Positions 1 through 8,770 are shown, counted from the first letter of the stretch. The stretch is 64,000 nt of DNA from Terriglobales bacterium (GCA_035651995.1 DASRER010000035.1:23122-87121), one strand, 5' to 3'. Notes: generated by a model from the sequence alone, not told the origin. Made by a program: numbers and translations.

Positions 1-1146
1 CGGCTTGCGGTTCGCGAGCTGGTTCAGGATCACCGCCGCTTCGTCGTACCGCCCCTGCGCCTCGTAGATCAGCGCCCGGTTGTACGGAATCTCGATCGAG
101 TCCTGCACCAGCGCTTCGGCTTTCTTCAGCACGTCGAGTCCCGCGTCGAACTTGCCGTTGCGCCGGTAGATGTCGGCCATGCGCACCAGCGTGGTCGTGT
201 CCTGCGGATCGGAGTCGGCAATCACCTTGAACTGCTCCAGCGCCGCCTCTGCCTGGCCGTCGTTCAGCAGGTTTTGCGCCAGCCCCCGCACCGCGTCCAG
301 GTTGTCCTTGTCCTGGTCGGTGGCCTTGCGGTAGGCGTCAACCGCCTTCTTGTATTCCTTCTGCTGCTCGTAGGTGTAGCCCAGCGCCATGTACAGCTTG
401 GCGGTGCGCGCCGCGTCGGGCACGCTGCTCAGCACCTGCGCCGCCTTCGCCGTGTTGCCCTCTTCGTTGTACAGGTAGGCCAGCGTTGTCACCGCGTCTT
501 CCGAATCCGGATCGATGCTGATCGCCGTCTTGAATTCCTGCTCCGCCTTCAGCAGTTCGTTGTTCATGCGGTACAGGCGGCCCAGCAGCACGTGATCTTC
601 AACGCTGGTGGGATCGATGCGCACGATCTGCTCGTACTGCTGGATGGCCAGCCTGAGCATCTCGTTCGAGCCCTGTCCGCCCTGCACGTCGCCCAGCGAC
701 CGCAGATAGATGCGCCCCAGCAGCTTGCGCGCGTCCAGGTTGTTCGGGTTTTTCTTGATGATCTCCTGCGCCTCGAGCACCGCGTCGCGGATGCGCCCCG
801 TCTTGGCGTACAGCTCGGCCAGCCCGGCGCTCAGATACGACGAGTCCGGATCGTTCTCCAGCGCCAGCTTGTATTCCTCGATGGCCCGGTTGCCGTACTC
901 GGTGCGGCCGTACATCACCACCAGCTCTTCGAAGATGTGCGCCATCGCGTAGTGGTAGTAGGCCGAGGCGCGGTCCGGCGCCTTCGGCGCGGCCGCCTTC
1001 GGGGCCGGCGGCGCGTCCTGCGGAGCTGCCTGTTCCGTTGCCGGCGCGGGACTTGCGGGAGCGCTGGCCGGTTCGGTCTTCTTCTGTTGCGCCAACGCGC
1101 CCGCGCACGTGAGACTCAGGATAAGTACGGTTGCCGTTTTCTTCAT
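1..1146 (-). CDS. TPR-repeat protein, exported, 3' end cut by window edge
   Basis: The 382 visible codons start with an ATG at 1146 and a signal peptide (MKKTATVLILSLTCAGALAQ), then a Pro/Ala-rich linker to about residue 50. The rest is back-to-back tetratricopeptide repeats with typical motifs such as NLDARKLLGRIYLR and DSEDAVTTLAYLYNEEGN. TPR arrays hold protein partners, so this is probably a periplasmic scaffold or assembly factor, but no specific partner can be named. The C-terminus lies beyond base 1. No convincing Shine-Dalgarno site precedes the ATG. The gene stands alone, separated from the next gene by about 270 bases that hold only a repeat. Confidence 0.85.
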   Translation of the reverse strand, partial: MKKTATVLILSLTCAGALAQQKKTEPASAPASPAPATEQAAPQDAPPAPKAAAPKAPDRASAYYHYAMAHIFEELVVMYGRTEYGNRAIEEYKLALENDPDSSYLSAGLAELYAKTGRIRDAVLEAQEIIKKNPNNLDARKLLGRIYLRSLGDVQGGQGSNEMLRLAIQQYEQIVRIDPTSVEDHVLLGRLYRMNNELLKAEQEFKTAISIDPDSEDAVTTLAYLYNEEGNTAKAAQVLSSVPDAARTAKLYMALGYTYEQQKEYKKAVDAYRKATDQDKDNLDAVRGLAQNLLNDGQAEAALEQFKVIADSDPQDTTTLVRMADIYRRNGKFDAGLDVLKKAEALVQDSIEIPYNRALIYEAQGRYDEAAVILNQLANRKP

Positions 1147-1343
1147 TGAGACCTGCAGGGAACCTGATTGCACGTTTTTTGGATGCCGCCACCCCGCCCC
1201 GGTATGCTGGCTATTTTACGCCGTTTCGCCCCCAACCGCGCTCAGGAAGAACGCCGGAGCGGCGCGAAATTGCGACGCATGGAACGTCGGTGCCATCGCG
1301 TCATGGGGTTCAATGTTTCACGATGTCCATTGAATTGCGCCGC

Positions 1344-1418
1344 ATTGAACATCCCATCACCGGCTCATTGGTCCGCCTGCGGCCCAATCTTCACTGACCC
1401 GATGACCTGATATTCAAT
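1344..1418. repeat. Word hairpin, ATGACCCGATG class (degenerate copy)
   Basis: The left part (ATTGAACATC, CATTGG) is matched in inverted orientation by CCAAT, TGACCCGATGACC and ATTCAAT on the right, so the strand can fold on itself. It overlaps the last codons of the DUF2277 gene. The same words occur near 5.5, 43.8 and 51.0 kb. The rest of the gap 1147-1343 shows nothing recognisable. Confidence 0.5.
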
Positions 1419-1689
1419 GTTGGCTTCCAAATCGCAGCGCTGCCCTCGCCTTCGCCTTGGCGGCTTCTTCTTCTCGATTGCGCGGTGGAGCGCTGGTCTC
1501 CAGTGAGCGCAGCAGGCGCAAGGAAATCTCGGCCACGTCCTCAATCGCCCCGTTGAACGCCGCCTCGTTCGCCTTCGACGGCTTGTTGAACCCGGTGATC
1601 TTGCGCACGAACTGCAGCGACGCCGCCCGCACCTCGTCTTCGGTCACCGGCGGCTCAAAGTTGAACAGCGTTTTGATGTTCCGGCACAT
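1414..1689 (-). CDS. DUF2277 family protein
   Basis: A 91-residue protein of unknown function. Its beginning, MCRNIKTLFNFEPPVTEDEV, followed by RAASLQFVRKITGF, is the hallmark of the DUF2277 family, whose members start exactly at MCRNIK. That is why the ATG at 1689 is preferred over the upstream start at 1728, which would overlap the AI-2E transporter gene. The C-terminus is rich in Lys, Ala and Arg. It lies 35 bases downstream of the transporter gene on the same strand and may be cotranscribed with it. No catalytic motif is evident. A conserved N-terminal Cys is the only reactive residue. Confidence 0.85.
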   Translation of the reverse strand: MCRNIKTLFNFEPPVTEDEVRAASLQFVRKITGFNKPSKANEAAFNGAIEDVAEISLRLLRSLETSAPPRNREEEAAKAKARAALRFGSQH

Positions 1690-1724
1690 GTGGATTGGAT
1701 ATCCTAAACCGCCGCCGCCGCGCT

Positions 1725-2822
1725 TCAATCACCTTTCACGCTTCGCGATACGGCGGCAATCACGCCGCCTGGCGCCGACTCCCCGGCCGGAGTCATCCTT
1801 TGAAGCTCCTCCACCACCGCCTGCGTCATCGCAACCAGCAGCGGACCGGCCAGCAACCCGATGGGCCCAATCGCAAACGTCCCGCCCAGCATGGAGAATC
1901 CCACCAGCACGGGATTCATCTTTACCCGCTTGCCCACCACGAGCGGCCGCAGAATGTTGTCCAGCGAGCCCACAAACAGGGAGCCCCACAGCGCCAGCCC
2001 GATTGCCTTCCAGTAAGAACCCGCCATCGCCAGCCAGATCGCCATCGGCGCCCAGACCAGCGGCGCCCCCACCAGGGGAATAATGGACGCCACGCCCCCG
2101 AAAAATCCCCACAATAGCGGCGAGCTAACCTCCACGAACCAGAACGCCAGCGTCAGGCATACTCCCTGTGCCAGCGCCACCACGAACACGCCGTTCACGT
2201 TGGCGACAATCGAGTCCCGCGCCGTCCGCAGCAGGTTGTCGGTCACGCCAGGACTCAGCGGCGACAGCGCCGCCACATGCCTCACCCACCCTGCCCCGTA
2301 TCGCAGCAGGTAATAGAGGAAGAAGGTCGCCAGCAGCACCGTGATCAGCGCCGACGTCGCCCCGGCGAAGCCCTCCCGAATCTTGCCCAGAAGATAGGTC
2401 CCGCCCACCTTGACGCCCGAAATCAACTGCTCTCGAATCGTCTCCCGCGGCACCGGCAGCCGCGCCGCCAGTGCATCCAGCACGCGGTCGGTGGCTGCGG
2501 TGATCTTGTTGCCGCCGCCTTGCGATTGCTGCTTCACCGCTTCCTGCAGCCGCACCGCGTCTTTCACCAGCCGCACGCCGAACAGCGAGACCGTTGACCA
2601 CATGACAACGAACACCGCCAGCGTGGTCAGAAGGCTCGCCAATCCGGGACGCCGCAATCGGCGGCTGGTCCGTTCATTCGCCGGGTGCAGCACGATCGCA
2701 ATTACGCCCGCCAGCAGGAAGGCGCTGACAAACGGCCAGGCAAACCAGAAGAGCAGCAGGAGCTGCACCCCAAGCATGGTCCCGAGAACAATCCGCTGTT
2801 GTGAAACGGAGGGATGTGCCAT
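1725..2822 (-). CDS. AI-2E family transporter (PerM/YdiK-like)
   Basis: A 365-residue polytopic inner-membrane protein. There are hydrophobic segments near residues 12-45 and 60-85, a hydrophilic region (about 90-150), then a cluster of five or so membrane segments from 155 to 330. The order and the C-terminal motif region (GFSMLGGTFAIGPIGLLAGP) fit the AI-2E transporter family (PF01594), whose members export small molecules or exchange cations. The substrate cannot be read from sequence. The length matches the family. The start gives MAHPSVSQQRIVLGTMLGVQ, typical of acidobacterial members. The next gene on the same strand is DUF2277. Confidence 0.85.
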   Translation of the reverse strand: MAHPSVSQQRIVLGTMLGVQLLLLFWFAWPFVSAFLLAGVIAIVLHPANERTSRRLRRPGLASLLTTLAVFVVMWSTVSLFGVRLVKDAVRLQEAVKQQSQGGGNKITAATDRVLDALAARLPVPRETIREQLISGVKVGGTYLLGKIREGFAGATSALITVLLATFFLYYLLRYGAGWVRHVAALSPLSPGVTDNLLRTARDSIVANVNGVFVVALAQGVCLTLAFWFVEVSSPLLWGFFGGVASIIPLVGAPLVWAPMAIWLAMAGSYWKAIGLALWGSLFVGSLDNILRPLVVGKRVKMNPVLVGFSMLGGTFAIGPIGLLAGPLLVAMTQAVVEELQRMTPAGESAPGGVIAAVSRSVKGD

Positions 2823-2940
2823 GCGAGGACCTCGACCGTCGCTCCCGCCTTCGGGCCGTCGGGAGTTCGGTGGCGCGCTCCGGGCGCAGCGAATCAGAAC
2901 ATCATAATGGACGCCGGCGGGCGCCTGTCGTAAAGGCCTC

Positions 2941-3081
2941 CTACCTTGCCGTCACCACCACCGTCTGCTGTGTCCGCCCGTACTGGTTGGTCGCATAGAG
3001 GGTATAGGTCGTGGCGGCCGTCGGAGTCACCACCGCGCTGGTTCCCCGCACCGCGCCTACCTGCGGCGACACTACTCCGCT
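2941..3081 (-). pseudogene. C-terminal remnant of an Ig-like/NHL-type extracellular protein
   Basis: The minus strand encodes about 45 codons ending at TAG 2943-2941 that read as the tail of a bacterial Ig-like domain: GVVSPQVGAVRGTSAVVTP, then TTYTLYATNQYGRTQQTVVV. The TYTL.ATN.YG.T..TVVV pattern is characteristic of the last beta strands of such domains. No start codon or upstream domain remains. The fragment runs directly into a palindromic repeat at 3089. It is best explained as a gene whose 5' part was lost by deletion or repeat insertion. Confidence 0.5.
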
Positions 3082-3088
3082 TTGAAGG

Positions 3089-3108
3089 GGCACGGCTTCA
3101 GCCGTGCC
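3089..3108. repeat. REP-like palindrome GGCACGGCT-TC-AGCCGTGCC
   Basis: A perfect 9-bp inverted repeat with a 2-nt centre, immediately beside the Ig-like gene remnant. It belongs to the GC-rich palindromes described in the findings. From 3109 to 3448 there is no gene other than the second palindrome at 3259 and a run of nine G near 3385-3393. Confidence 0.6.
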
Positions 3109-3258
3109 GAAACGACTCCTTGATTCACCTCGCGCGCCGAGGAAGCTACGCGACTGAGGCGCGACACCCCTAGCAGACGCCGGACGGGTGGCCTCTCAGC
3201 GGGCGACCGACAAACCTGTACATGACCGTTGGTGCCCCTATCTCCCAAGTCTGCGTGG

Positions 3259-3279
3259 CGCCGGACGTTTCGTCCGGCG
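3259..3279. repeat. REP-like palindrome CGCCGGACG-TTT-CGTCCGGCG
   Basis: A 9-bp perfect stem with loop TTT. It shares the core CCGGACG/CGTCCGG with the palindrome inside the ornithine cyclodeaminase gene at 22285-22313, so the two look like members of one family. Confidence 0.6.
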
Positions 3280-3448
3280 GCGCCCACCACGCCCCTTCCC
3301 TTCGGTGGCCGAATAGTTGTTCCCATCAGCATCTTTTCACGCGCCTTTCACACTGACGCTTCATGACGCTTGCCAAAAACCGAGGGGGGGGAGAACACTG
3401 ACACCAATCGTTCGCTTCAATGGAGTAAAGCACGTGTACAGGAGAAGA

Positions 3449-3884
3449 ATGATGACAACTTGGAAAATGTGCTGCGCATTTTGTGCTGTTAGCGAGTAGC
3501 GCGCTGTTCGGTGCTACGTGCCCGCTTCCTCAAGTACAGAACATTTCGTGCTCAAACGAGAATGGCTGCCGTGGGAGTGTAGGCGTTGATGTCTGCTCCG
3601 GCCCCGCGGCTTCTAACGCCAAGTGCATTAACAGCACGGGTATGTTCCACTTCTGCTGCGGCCAGGTTTACTCCGATGCGACACAGAACGGCTCTTGTGG
3701 GTCGGGGGGTACGGGACCAGCGGCGATGAAGGAGATTCCATTCGGCGCTCGAATTCGGCTTCAGGTAGCGGACTGCGATGGACGATACCTTCCCGTCGCA
3801 TGGAATTCGTCACCCAAAGAGAACGCCGGGGAAAGGCTGGACGATCTGATTCCAACTCGGGGCAGCGCCGGGGGCTTGTGGTGA
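3449..3884 (+). pseudogene. Cys-rich secreted protein, reading frame broken near 3478-3483
   Basis: A strong ribosome-binding site AGGAGA (3440-3445) precedes ATG-ATG at 3449/3452. The reading frame gives MMTTWKMCCAF and soon hits a stop, whereas the frame one base away continues VLLASSALFGATCPLP and stays open to 3884. Removing one T from the TTTT run at about 3479-3482 joins both parts into a normal signal peptide plus a mature domain with at least nine Cys (CPLP, ISCSNENGC, DVCSG, KCIN, FCCG, GSCG, ADCDG). It is therefore a frameshifted or mis-sequenced gene for a small disulfide-rich secreted protein. Its stop TGA overlaps the GTG of the next gene (GTGA, 3881-3884), suggesting translational coupling. 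The family is not recognised. Confidence 0.55.
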
Positions 3885-5005
3885 GGCCAATCGTCGCCCC
3901 GTTGCTGCTGCTCAACGTCGTCGTGCTTCTTGGTGTTGCGGCCGTTGCTCAAAAGCAATTGGCGGGAAAAGAACTGGTAGTCTCATCGGAACTGAATCGC
4001 CCCATCTACAATCCTGTGCGATGCGACGCGAAGGGCAACATCTATGCGCGGATCTATGCTCCAGGACAGGTCGAGCCTGTCCTACGCGTCGATCCCAGGG
4101 GACAGACAACGAAACTCTCCTTCGCACAGGATACTGATCTGCGGGATGCCACGGCGTACGACTTTGCGGTGAACGCCGACGGCGAGGTCTTTCAGGCTCC
4201 CTACGCTGATGGTGTCGGGTATTTGGTGAGGTACTCCGCGGATGGAGCCTACCGCGGCAAAACGAAGCTTGAAGGTCGCTTCTGGGTGGCGCACCTCGCG
4301 CCTCTCGCGCCGAGGAACTTCCTGGTCACCGGCTCGGAAATTACTGGAGAGGGGACAGCGGATCCTCCTAGCAATCCACCCCAAAGGCCTGTGACTCTCA
4401 TCATGAACGACAGCGGGCAGGTGGTGAGAGATCTTGTACTGCCCGGCGATATAGTTAAGGAGGTTGCTGCTACACCACTCAGATCGCAAAGGGGAGCTCC
4501 CACGGAGGCAGCGCGGAAGCAAGGGGAAAACACACCCGAAGTGAAAGCGTCCGAATCGAAAAATGGAACAGACTCCGACTCGGACACTGATATGGCCATG
4601 TTGCCACTTCTCCTGGGCGATATTCGAGACGGCGGCGATGGTTATGCGTACCTCCTCCGCCGCGGTTCGCCCGCGCTCGTGTACGTGATCTCTCCAAGCG
4701 GCCGCGTAAGGCGTACGCTCAAGCTACCCTCGCCGCGACCAGAGCTCATGGTCAGTTCAATGCATGTGGCTGCGGGGCGACTAGCGCTAATGTTTCGTCA
4801 AGCTGCGCAGAAGCCAGATGGCGAGCCCGAGCGCATACCGGCAATGGTTGTTCTCTTTGACGCCAGCACAGGCGAGAAGATTGCCGAGTACCAAGAGACT
4901 CGAAAGACGGGAGGCACGTTTGCCTGCTATCAGCCCCCCGATAGGTTCGCGTTCATAACCTCCTCGCAGGGTAAGTTGGCGATTCGGTGGGCCGAGCCAG
5001 AGTAG
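3881..5005 (+). CDS. Secreted propeller-like protein of unknown function
   Basis: The GTG at 3881 is chosen because it overlaps the upstream stop (GTGA) and gives a clean signal peptide (RPIVAPLLLLNVVVLLGVAA, then VAQ). The 374-residue product contains recurring segments of the kind seen in six-bladed NHL/SMP-30-like propellers: RCDAKGNIYARIYAPGQVEP, DFAVNADGEVFQAPYADGVG, VYVISPSGRVRRTLKLP. A low-complexity acidic insert (SKNGTDSDSDTDM) sits near residues 220-235. No catalytic residue set is evident. It probably acts in the periplasm or outside the cell with the Cys-rich partner encoded just upstream. Confidence 0.65.
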   Translation: MRPIVAPLLLLNVVVLLGVAAVAQKQLAGKELVVSSELNRPIYNPVRCDAKGNIYARIYAPGQVEPVLRVDPRGQTTKLSFAQDTDLRDATAYDFAVNADGEVFQAPYADGVGYLVRYSADGAYRGKTKLEGRFWVAHLAPLAPRNFLVTGSEITGEGTADPPSNPPQRPVTLIMNDSGQVVRDLVLPGDIVKEVAATPLRSQRGAPTEAARKQGENTPEVKASESKNGTDSDSDTDMAMLPLLLGDIRDGGDGYAYLLRRGSPALVYVISPSGRVRRTLKLPSPRPELMVSSMHVAAGRLALMFRQAAQKPDGEPERIPAMVVLFDASTGEKIAEYQETRKTGGTFACYQPPDRFAFITSSQGKLAIRWAEPE

Positions 5006-5420
5006 TACGCCTGGGCCATTCGGCAGGTTGAAACAGGGGTGGACCGGTGCCGGTACGCGTCCGTCGCTGAGCTTCGCCGTTGCTGAGCAGGGCGCGCCGC
5101 TCTCCGCTACGCCTGTGTGAGCAAACGCAGAAGTGTTGTCAAGCCCCTTTCGCCGCAGATTCCCCGCAACCCCAACGAAATGCTCACACAAAACTTCGGT
5201 CCCGCCTTCCCATTCTCCCCACCCAATCTGCTAGGCTGGAAGCAGGCCTGCGCACACGCGCGGGCTTCGCTCTTTGACAGCTAAGTCCTTGCGGCGCCTG
5301 AACATAGCTCTAACCCCTGTAGATCGCCTGTATTGGCGGAAATTTCTCGCTAAAGCACTGATTTGCAAGGACCGGGGGGGGAGGGGGGTACCCGGACAAC
5401 GGAACGGTCCGCCGAAACGC

Positions 5421-5441
5421 GGACGCGGTTTGCCCGCGTCC
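5421..5441. repeat. REP-like palindrome GGACGCGG-TTTGC-CCGCGTCC
   Basis: An 8-bp stem flanked by AAAC on the left and ACAC on the right. It has the same architecture as the copy inside the GH2 gene at 23319-23340 (ACGCGGGCG/CGCCCGCGT followed by CCCCACA). The gap 5006-5516 otherwise contains a G8-A-G6 tract at about 5373-5387 and no recognisable gene. Confidence 0.55.
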
Positions 5442-5473
5442 ACACGCTCCGCGCTGCATTCGGGCTATCGGCT

Positions 5474-5520
5474 CATTGAACATCGGGCCCAATGACCTGA
5501 TGGCCCGATGACCCGATTAA
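5474..5520. repeat. Word hairpin, ATGACCCGATG class
   Basis: CATTGAACATCGGGCCC is followed by AATGACCTGATGGCCC and GATGACCCGAT: the same words as in the copies at 1344, 43823 and 50981, with complementary segments able to pair. It abuts the end of purH. Confidence 0.55.
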
Positions 5521-7079
5521 TGCCGGAAGTGGCGTACGCCGGTAAACACCATCGCCAGCCCCAAACGGTCGGCCGCGTCAATCACTTCCTGGTCGCGCAC
5601 CGAGCCCCCGGGCTGGATGATGGCCGTCGAGCCGGCGCGGGCGATTTCTTCCACGCCGTCGGGAAACGGGAAGAACGCGTCCGAGGCGGCGACCGTGCCC
5701 TCGAGCGGCAGCACGGCCTTCATCGCGCCGATCTTGGTGGAGTCCACGCGCGACATCTGCCCCGCGCCCACGCCCACCGTCTGGCCTTCGCGCGCGTAGA
5801 CGATGGCGTTGGACTTGACGTGCTTAGCCACCTTCCAGGCGAAGAGCAGCGCGCGCAGCTCCGCGTCGGTGGGTGCTCGCTTGGTTGCGACCTTGAGGTC
5901 GCGGGCGGTGATGGGATGCACGTCCGCGTCCTGCACCAGCATTCCGCCGGAGACGTGCTTGTACACCCACTTGGGCGCGGCGCGCTTCACCTCGACCAGG
6001 CGGAGGTTTTTCTTCGCCGCCAGCGCCTCGCGTGCGGCGGCTGAAAACGATGGCGCGGCAATCGCCTCCACGAACAGCTTGGCGACTTCGGCGGCCGTGT
6101 CGCCCTCGACCTCGCGGTTGAAGCCGATCACGCCGCCGAAGGCCGACACCGGATCGGCCTCGAGCGCTTTCTTGTACGCCTCGACTTGCGTCGCCGCGGT
6201 CGCCGTGCCCGACGGGTTGGTGTGCTTGATGATGGCGCACACCGTCTCGTCGAACTCGCTGGCCAGCTCCCACGCCGCCTCCAGGTCAACGATGTTGTTG
6301 AACGAAAGCTCTTTGCCCTGGAGTTGGCGCGCGTTGGCGATGCCGGCATCGCCGCGGTTTTGAAAAGAAGTAGCTTCGCGGTAGAGCGCGGCCTTCTGGT
6401 GCGGGTTCTCGCCGTAGCGCAGGTCCATCGCCTTCTGATACTGCAGTCGCAACGACGGCGGAAACGGCGGCGCCGGCGCTTCGCCTGCGGGCGAGATGCC
6501 TTCCAGCGTGGAAGCAATCGCGGCGTCGTATGCGGCCGTGGCCGCGAACGCCTTCTGCGCCAGGCGCCAGCGCGTTTCGCGCGAGAGAGACATTTTGTTC
6601 GCCGCCATCTCGTCGGCGATGGCGGCGTAGTCGTCCGGCGATGTGACGACGGCTACGTCTTCCCAGTTCTTCGCCGCCGAGCGGATCATCGAAGGCCCGC
6701 CGATGTCGATGTTCTCGATGAGTTCGTCGAGCTTCACGCCCGGTTTCGCGGCCGTCTGCTCGAAGGCGTAGAGGTTGACCACCACCATGTCGATGGGCGC
6801 GATGCCGTGCGCGGCGACCGCTTCGCGATGCGACGCATCCCCGCGGCGATGCAGAATGCCGCCGTGGACCTTGGGATGCAGCGTTTTCACGCGGCCGTCG
6901 AGCATCTCGGGAAAGCCGGTGAGCTCGCTGACGTCGCGCACGGCGAGCCCTGCGTCGCGCAGCGCGCGCGCCGTTCCGCCGGTCGAAACCAGCTCGACTT
7001 TCATCCCGGCTAAGCGCCGGGCCAGGTCCACCAGTCCGCTCTTGTCGGTGACGCTGAGGAGGGCGCGTTGTATGGGCAT
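5517..7079 (-). CDS. purH: Bifunctional AICAR transformylase / IMP cyclohydrolase
   Basis: This enzyme carries out the last two steps of de novo IMP synthesis. It formylates AICAR using 10-formyl-THF, then closes the ring to IMP in the cytosol. The 520-residue length is normal. The N-terminal MGS-like cyclohydrolase domain begins RALLSVTDKSGLVDLARRL with STGGTARALRDAG and TLHPKVHGG. The transformylase half carries the catalytic Lys-His pair in IKHTNPSGTA (K285/H286) and ends GLAMVFTGVRHFRH. The ATG at 7079 matches the family N-terminus (MPIQRALLSV), so the 38 upstream codons are not counted. It is not part of an obvious purine operon here. Confidence 0.97.
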   Translation of the reverse strand: MPIQRALLSVTDKSGLVDLARRLAGMKVELVSTGGTARALRDAGLAVRDVSELTGFPEMLDGRVKTLHPKVHGGILHRRGDASHREAVAAHGIAPIDMVVVNLYAFEQTAAKPGVKLDELIENIDIGGPSMIRSAAKNWEDVAVVTSPDDYAAIADEMAANKMSLSRETRWRLAQKAFAATAAYDAAIASTLEGISPAGEAPAPPFPPSLRLQYQKAMDLRYGENPHQKAALYREATSFQNRGDAGIANARQLQGKELSFNNIVDLEAAWELASEFDETVCAIIKHTNPSGTATAATQVEAYKKALEADPVSAFGGVIGFNREVEGDTAAEVAKLFVEAIAAPSFSAAAREALAAKKNLRLVEVKRAAPKWVYKHVSGGMLVQDADVHPITARDLKVATKRAPTDAELRALLFAWKVAKHVKSNAIVYAREGQTVGVGAGQMSRVDSTKIGAMKAVLPLEGTVAASDAFFPFPDGVEEIARAGSTAIIQPGGSVRDQEVIDAADRLGLAMVFTGVRHFRH

Positions 7080-7089
7080 AAATCGCTGC

Positions 7090-7221
7090 GGGCTGCCAGC
7101 TACTGGCCGCTGGCAAAAATCGCGAACGAACAGTGATTCTAAACGCAGCTCCTTGTTTCGCCCGCTCCTGGAGAGGACAACGGGGGAGCGCATTGGCCGG
7201 CAGCCAGCAGCCAGCGGCTAG
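7090..7221. repeat. Word hairpin built on CTGGC/GCCAG
   Basis: GGCTGCCAGC-TACTGGCCGC-TGGC on the left (7091-7114) is answered by GGCCGGCAGCCAGCAGCC on the right (about 7196-7220). The word itself is nearly palindromic. It fills the gap between purH and the next minus-strand gene. Confidence 0.4.
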
Positions 7222-7826
7222 ATTTTGGCCCTCGCCTTCAGGCGCACTTGTCCGCTCTCGATTTCGACCGAGTACTCGACGCTGCTGCATCCATAGTCTT
7301 TGCGGATCTGCTCGGTCTTCTTCTTGACGAAGGCCTTGAACGAGTCGAAGGCGGCGCCGGAGGCGTTGGCGTCGCCGGCCTGCCTGCGCGCCGCGATCAT
7401 GGCGTCAAAGAGCGAGCGCACGCGGTCGGCGTCGGCGTCGGCATCGGAGCAGGAGATCCTGAAGGGCTGCGCGCCGGCGTCGGCGGCAGCGCCCATGGCG
7501 CGCGCCGCTTCCTTTTCCTCGCCGGTGCGCATGCCCTGGATGCCGAGCGCGGCGTCCTGCGGACGGCGATAGCCTTCTTCCTTGATCTTCAGCTTCTGCC
7601 GCCACAGGTCGCTGAACAGCGCGTAGCGCTGCACGATGCTGTTGTAGCGGAAGCGCTGCGGAAAGGTGAGCTTGCTGCTGTCGCTGAACTTCCTGATGAG
7701 CGACTGCACGCGCCACTCGGTGTCGCTGGGCGGCTTCTTGGAGCCGCCGCCGAAGAAGACGTCGTACTCGATCTTGAGGCGCCGGACCTGCTCTTCCAGG
7801 ACGTTCAGTTCTTCGTCAATGGTCAC
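7218..7826 (-). CDS. MXAN_5187 C-terminal-type protein
   Basis: About 202 residues from GTG 7826; an alternative start at 7886 would add a low-complexity Ala/Ser/Gly leader. The body starts TIDEELNVLEEQVRRLKIEY, a helical segment, then FRYNSIVQRYALFSDLWRQK, a motif I associate with the MXAN_5187 C-terminal domain of Myxococcota and Acidobacteriota. A central Ala/Asp-rich linker (SCSDADADADRVRS) leads to a second helical part ending VEIESGQVRLKARAKI. It is a soluble cytosolic protein of unknown function. No membrane segment or enzymatic motif is seen. Confidence 0.7.
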   Translation of the reverse strand: MTIDEELNVLEEQVRRLKIEYDVFFGGGSKKPPSDTEWRVQSLIRKFSDSSKLTFPQRFRYNSIVQRYALFSDLWRQKLKIKEEGYRRPQDAALGIQGMRTGEEKEAARAMGAAADAGAQPFRISCSDADADADRVRSLFDAMIAARRQAGDANASGAAFDSFKAFVKKKTEQIRKDYGCSSVEYSVEIESGQVRLKARAKI

Positions 7827-8023
7827 GCCGCGGCCCCTGATGGCGGCGGCAGCGCTGCTGCCGCGAGAAGAAGCGGAATATACCACACGGCTGCGGGCCC
7901 CTCGTGGGCCTTAGTTCGCATCCTAGTCAGGAAGCAAAGCCCTGCGCGGAGCGCAGCTCTGGCCGAAGTAGGCGCTGGAACCAGCGACCGCGCGGGCGCA
8001 TCCGGCCCTCGTCAAAGGCCATT

Positions 8024-8770
8024 ATGAAAGCGAAAGAGAAGGAGCAGAACAAGAAGGACCACGGCCAGGCGCCGGGCGGCAACGCCGAACCGCAAGCCGG
8101 ACTGCACAACGGCGAGGGTGAGCGCGAAAAGATCAACATCGTGATCGCCGACGATCATGCCGTGCTGCGTGAGTCGCTGGTGGCGCTGCTCAACACGCAG
8201 CCCGATTTCCTCGTGGTGGGCTCGGCATCGAGCGGAACCGAAGCCCTGTCGCTGGTGCAGCAGCACCGTCCCCAGGTGCTGGTGCTCGACCTGTTCATGC
8301 CCGAAGGCGACGGCTTCGATGTGCTGCGTACCCTCGACCAGGCCGGCAATCGCGTCGCCGCCGTGGTGCTCACCGGCTCGGAGAGCCAGACCGACTACGT
8401 GCAGACGGTGCGGTTGGGCGCGCGCGGCCTGGTGCTGAAGAGCGACGGGCCGGAGAAACTGTTTGCCGCCATCCGCAGCGTGGCCGGGGGCGAGCTGGCC
8501 TTCTCCGATGAGGTTGCGCACCGCGTGCTCACCGCCATGGTGGAAGACACGCGCACCGAAACGCGCTCGCTCGCCCGCCTGAGCGACCGCGAGCGGCAGA
8601 TTTCCTTCCTCGTAGCCCGCGGGCTGAAGAACCGCGACATCGCCACCGAATTGCAAATCAGCGAGAACACGGTGAAGCGCCATTTGCAGAGCATCTTTTC
8701 CAAGACCGGCGCGCGCGATCGCCTGGAGCTGGCAGTGATGGCGCTGAGCGAGGCGACGAAGGCGGCATAA
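8024..8770 (+). CDS. NarL/FixJ-type response regulator
   Basis: A 248-residue DNA-binding response regulator. Residues 1-35 are a charged, flexible extension (MKAKEKEQNKKDHG). A receiver domain follows with the acidic pocket (IADDHAVLRE), phospho-acceptor D89 in VLVLDLFMPEGDG and the switch Lys in LVLKSDG. A LuxR-type helix-turn-helix covers about residues 180-245 (LSDRERQISFLVARGLKNRD, then ISENTVKRHLQ). The ATG at 8024 avoids a longer, unconserved leader. No histidine kinase gene adjoins it, so it is an orphan in this window. The long N-terminal extension ahead of the receiver is unusual. Confidence 0.92.
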   Translation: MKAKEKEQNKKDHGQAPGGNAEPQAGLHNGEGEREKINIVIADDHAVLRESLVALLNTQPDFLVVGSASSGTEALSLVQQHRPQVLVLDLFMPEGDGFDVLRTLDQAGNRVAAVVLTGSESQTDYVQTVRLGARGLVLKSDGPEKLFAAIRSVAGGELAFSDEVAHRVLTAMVEDTRTETRSLARLSDRERQISFLVARGLKNRDIATELQISENTVKRHLQSIFSKTGARDRLELAVMALSEATKAA

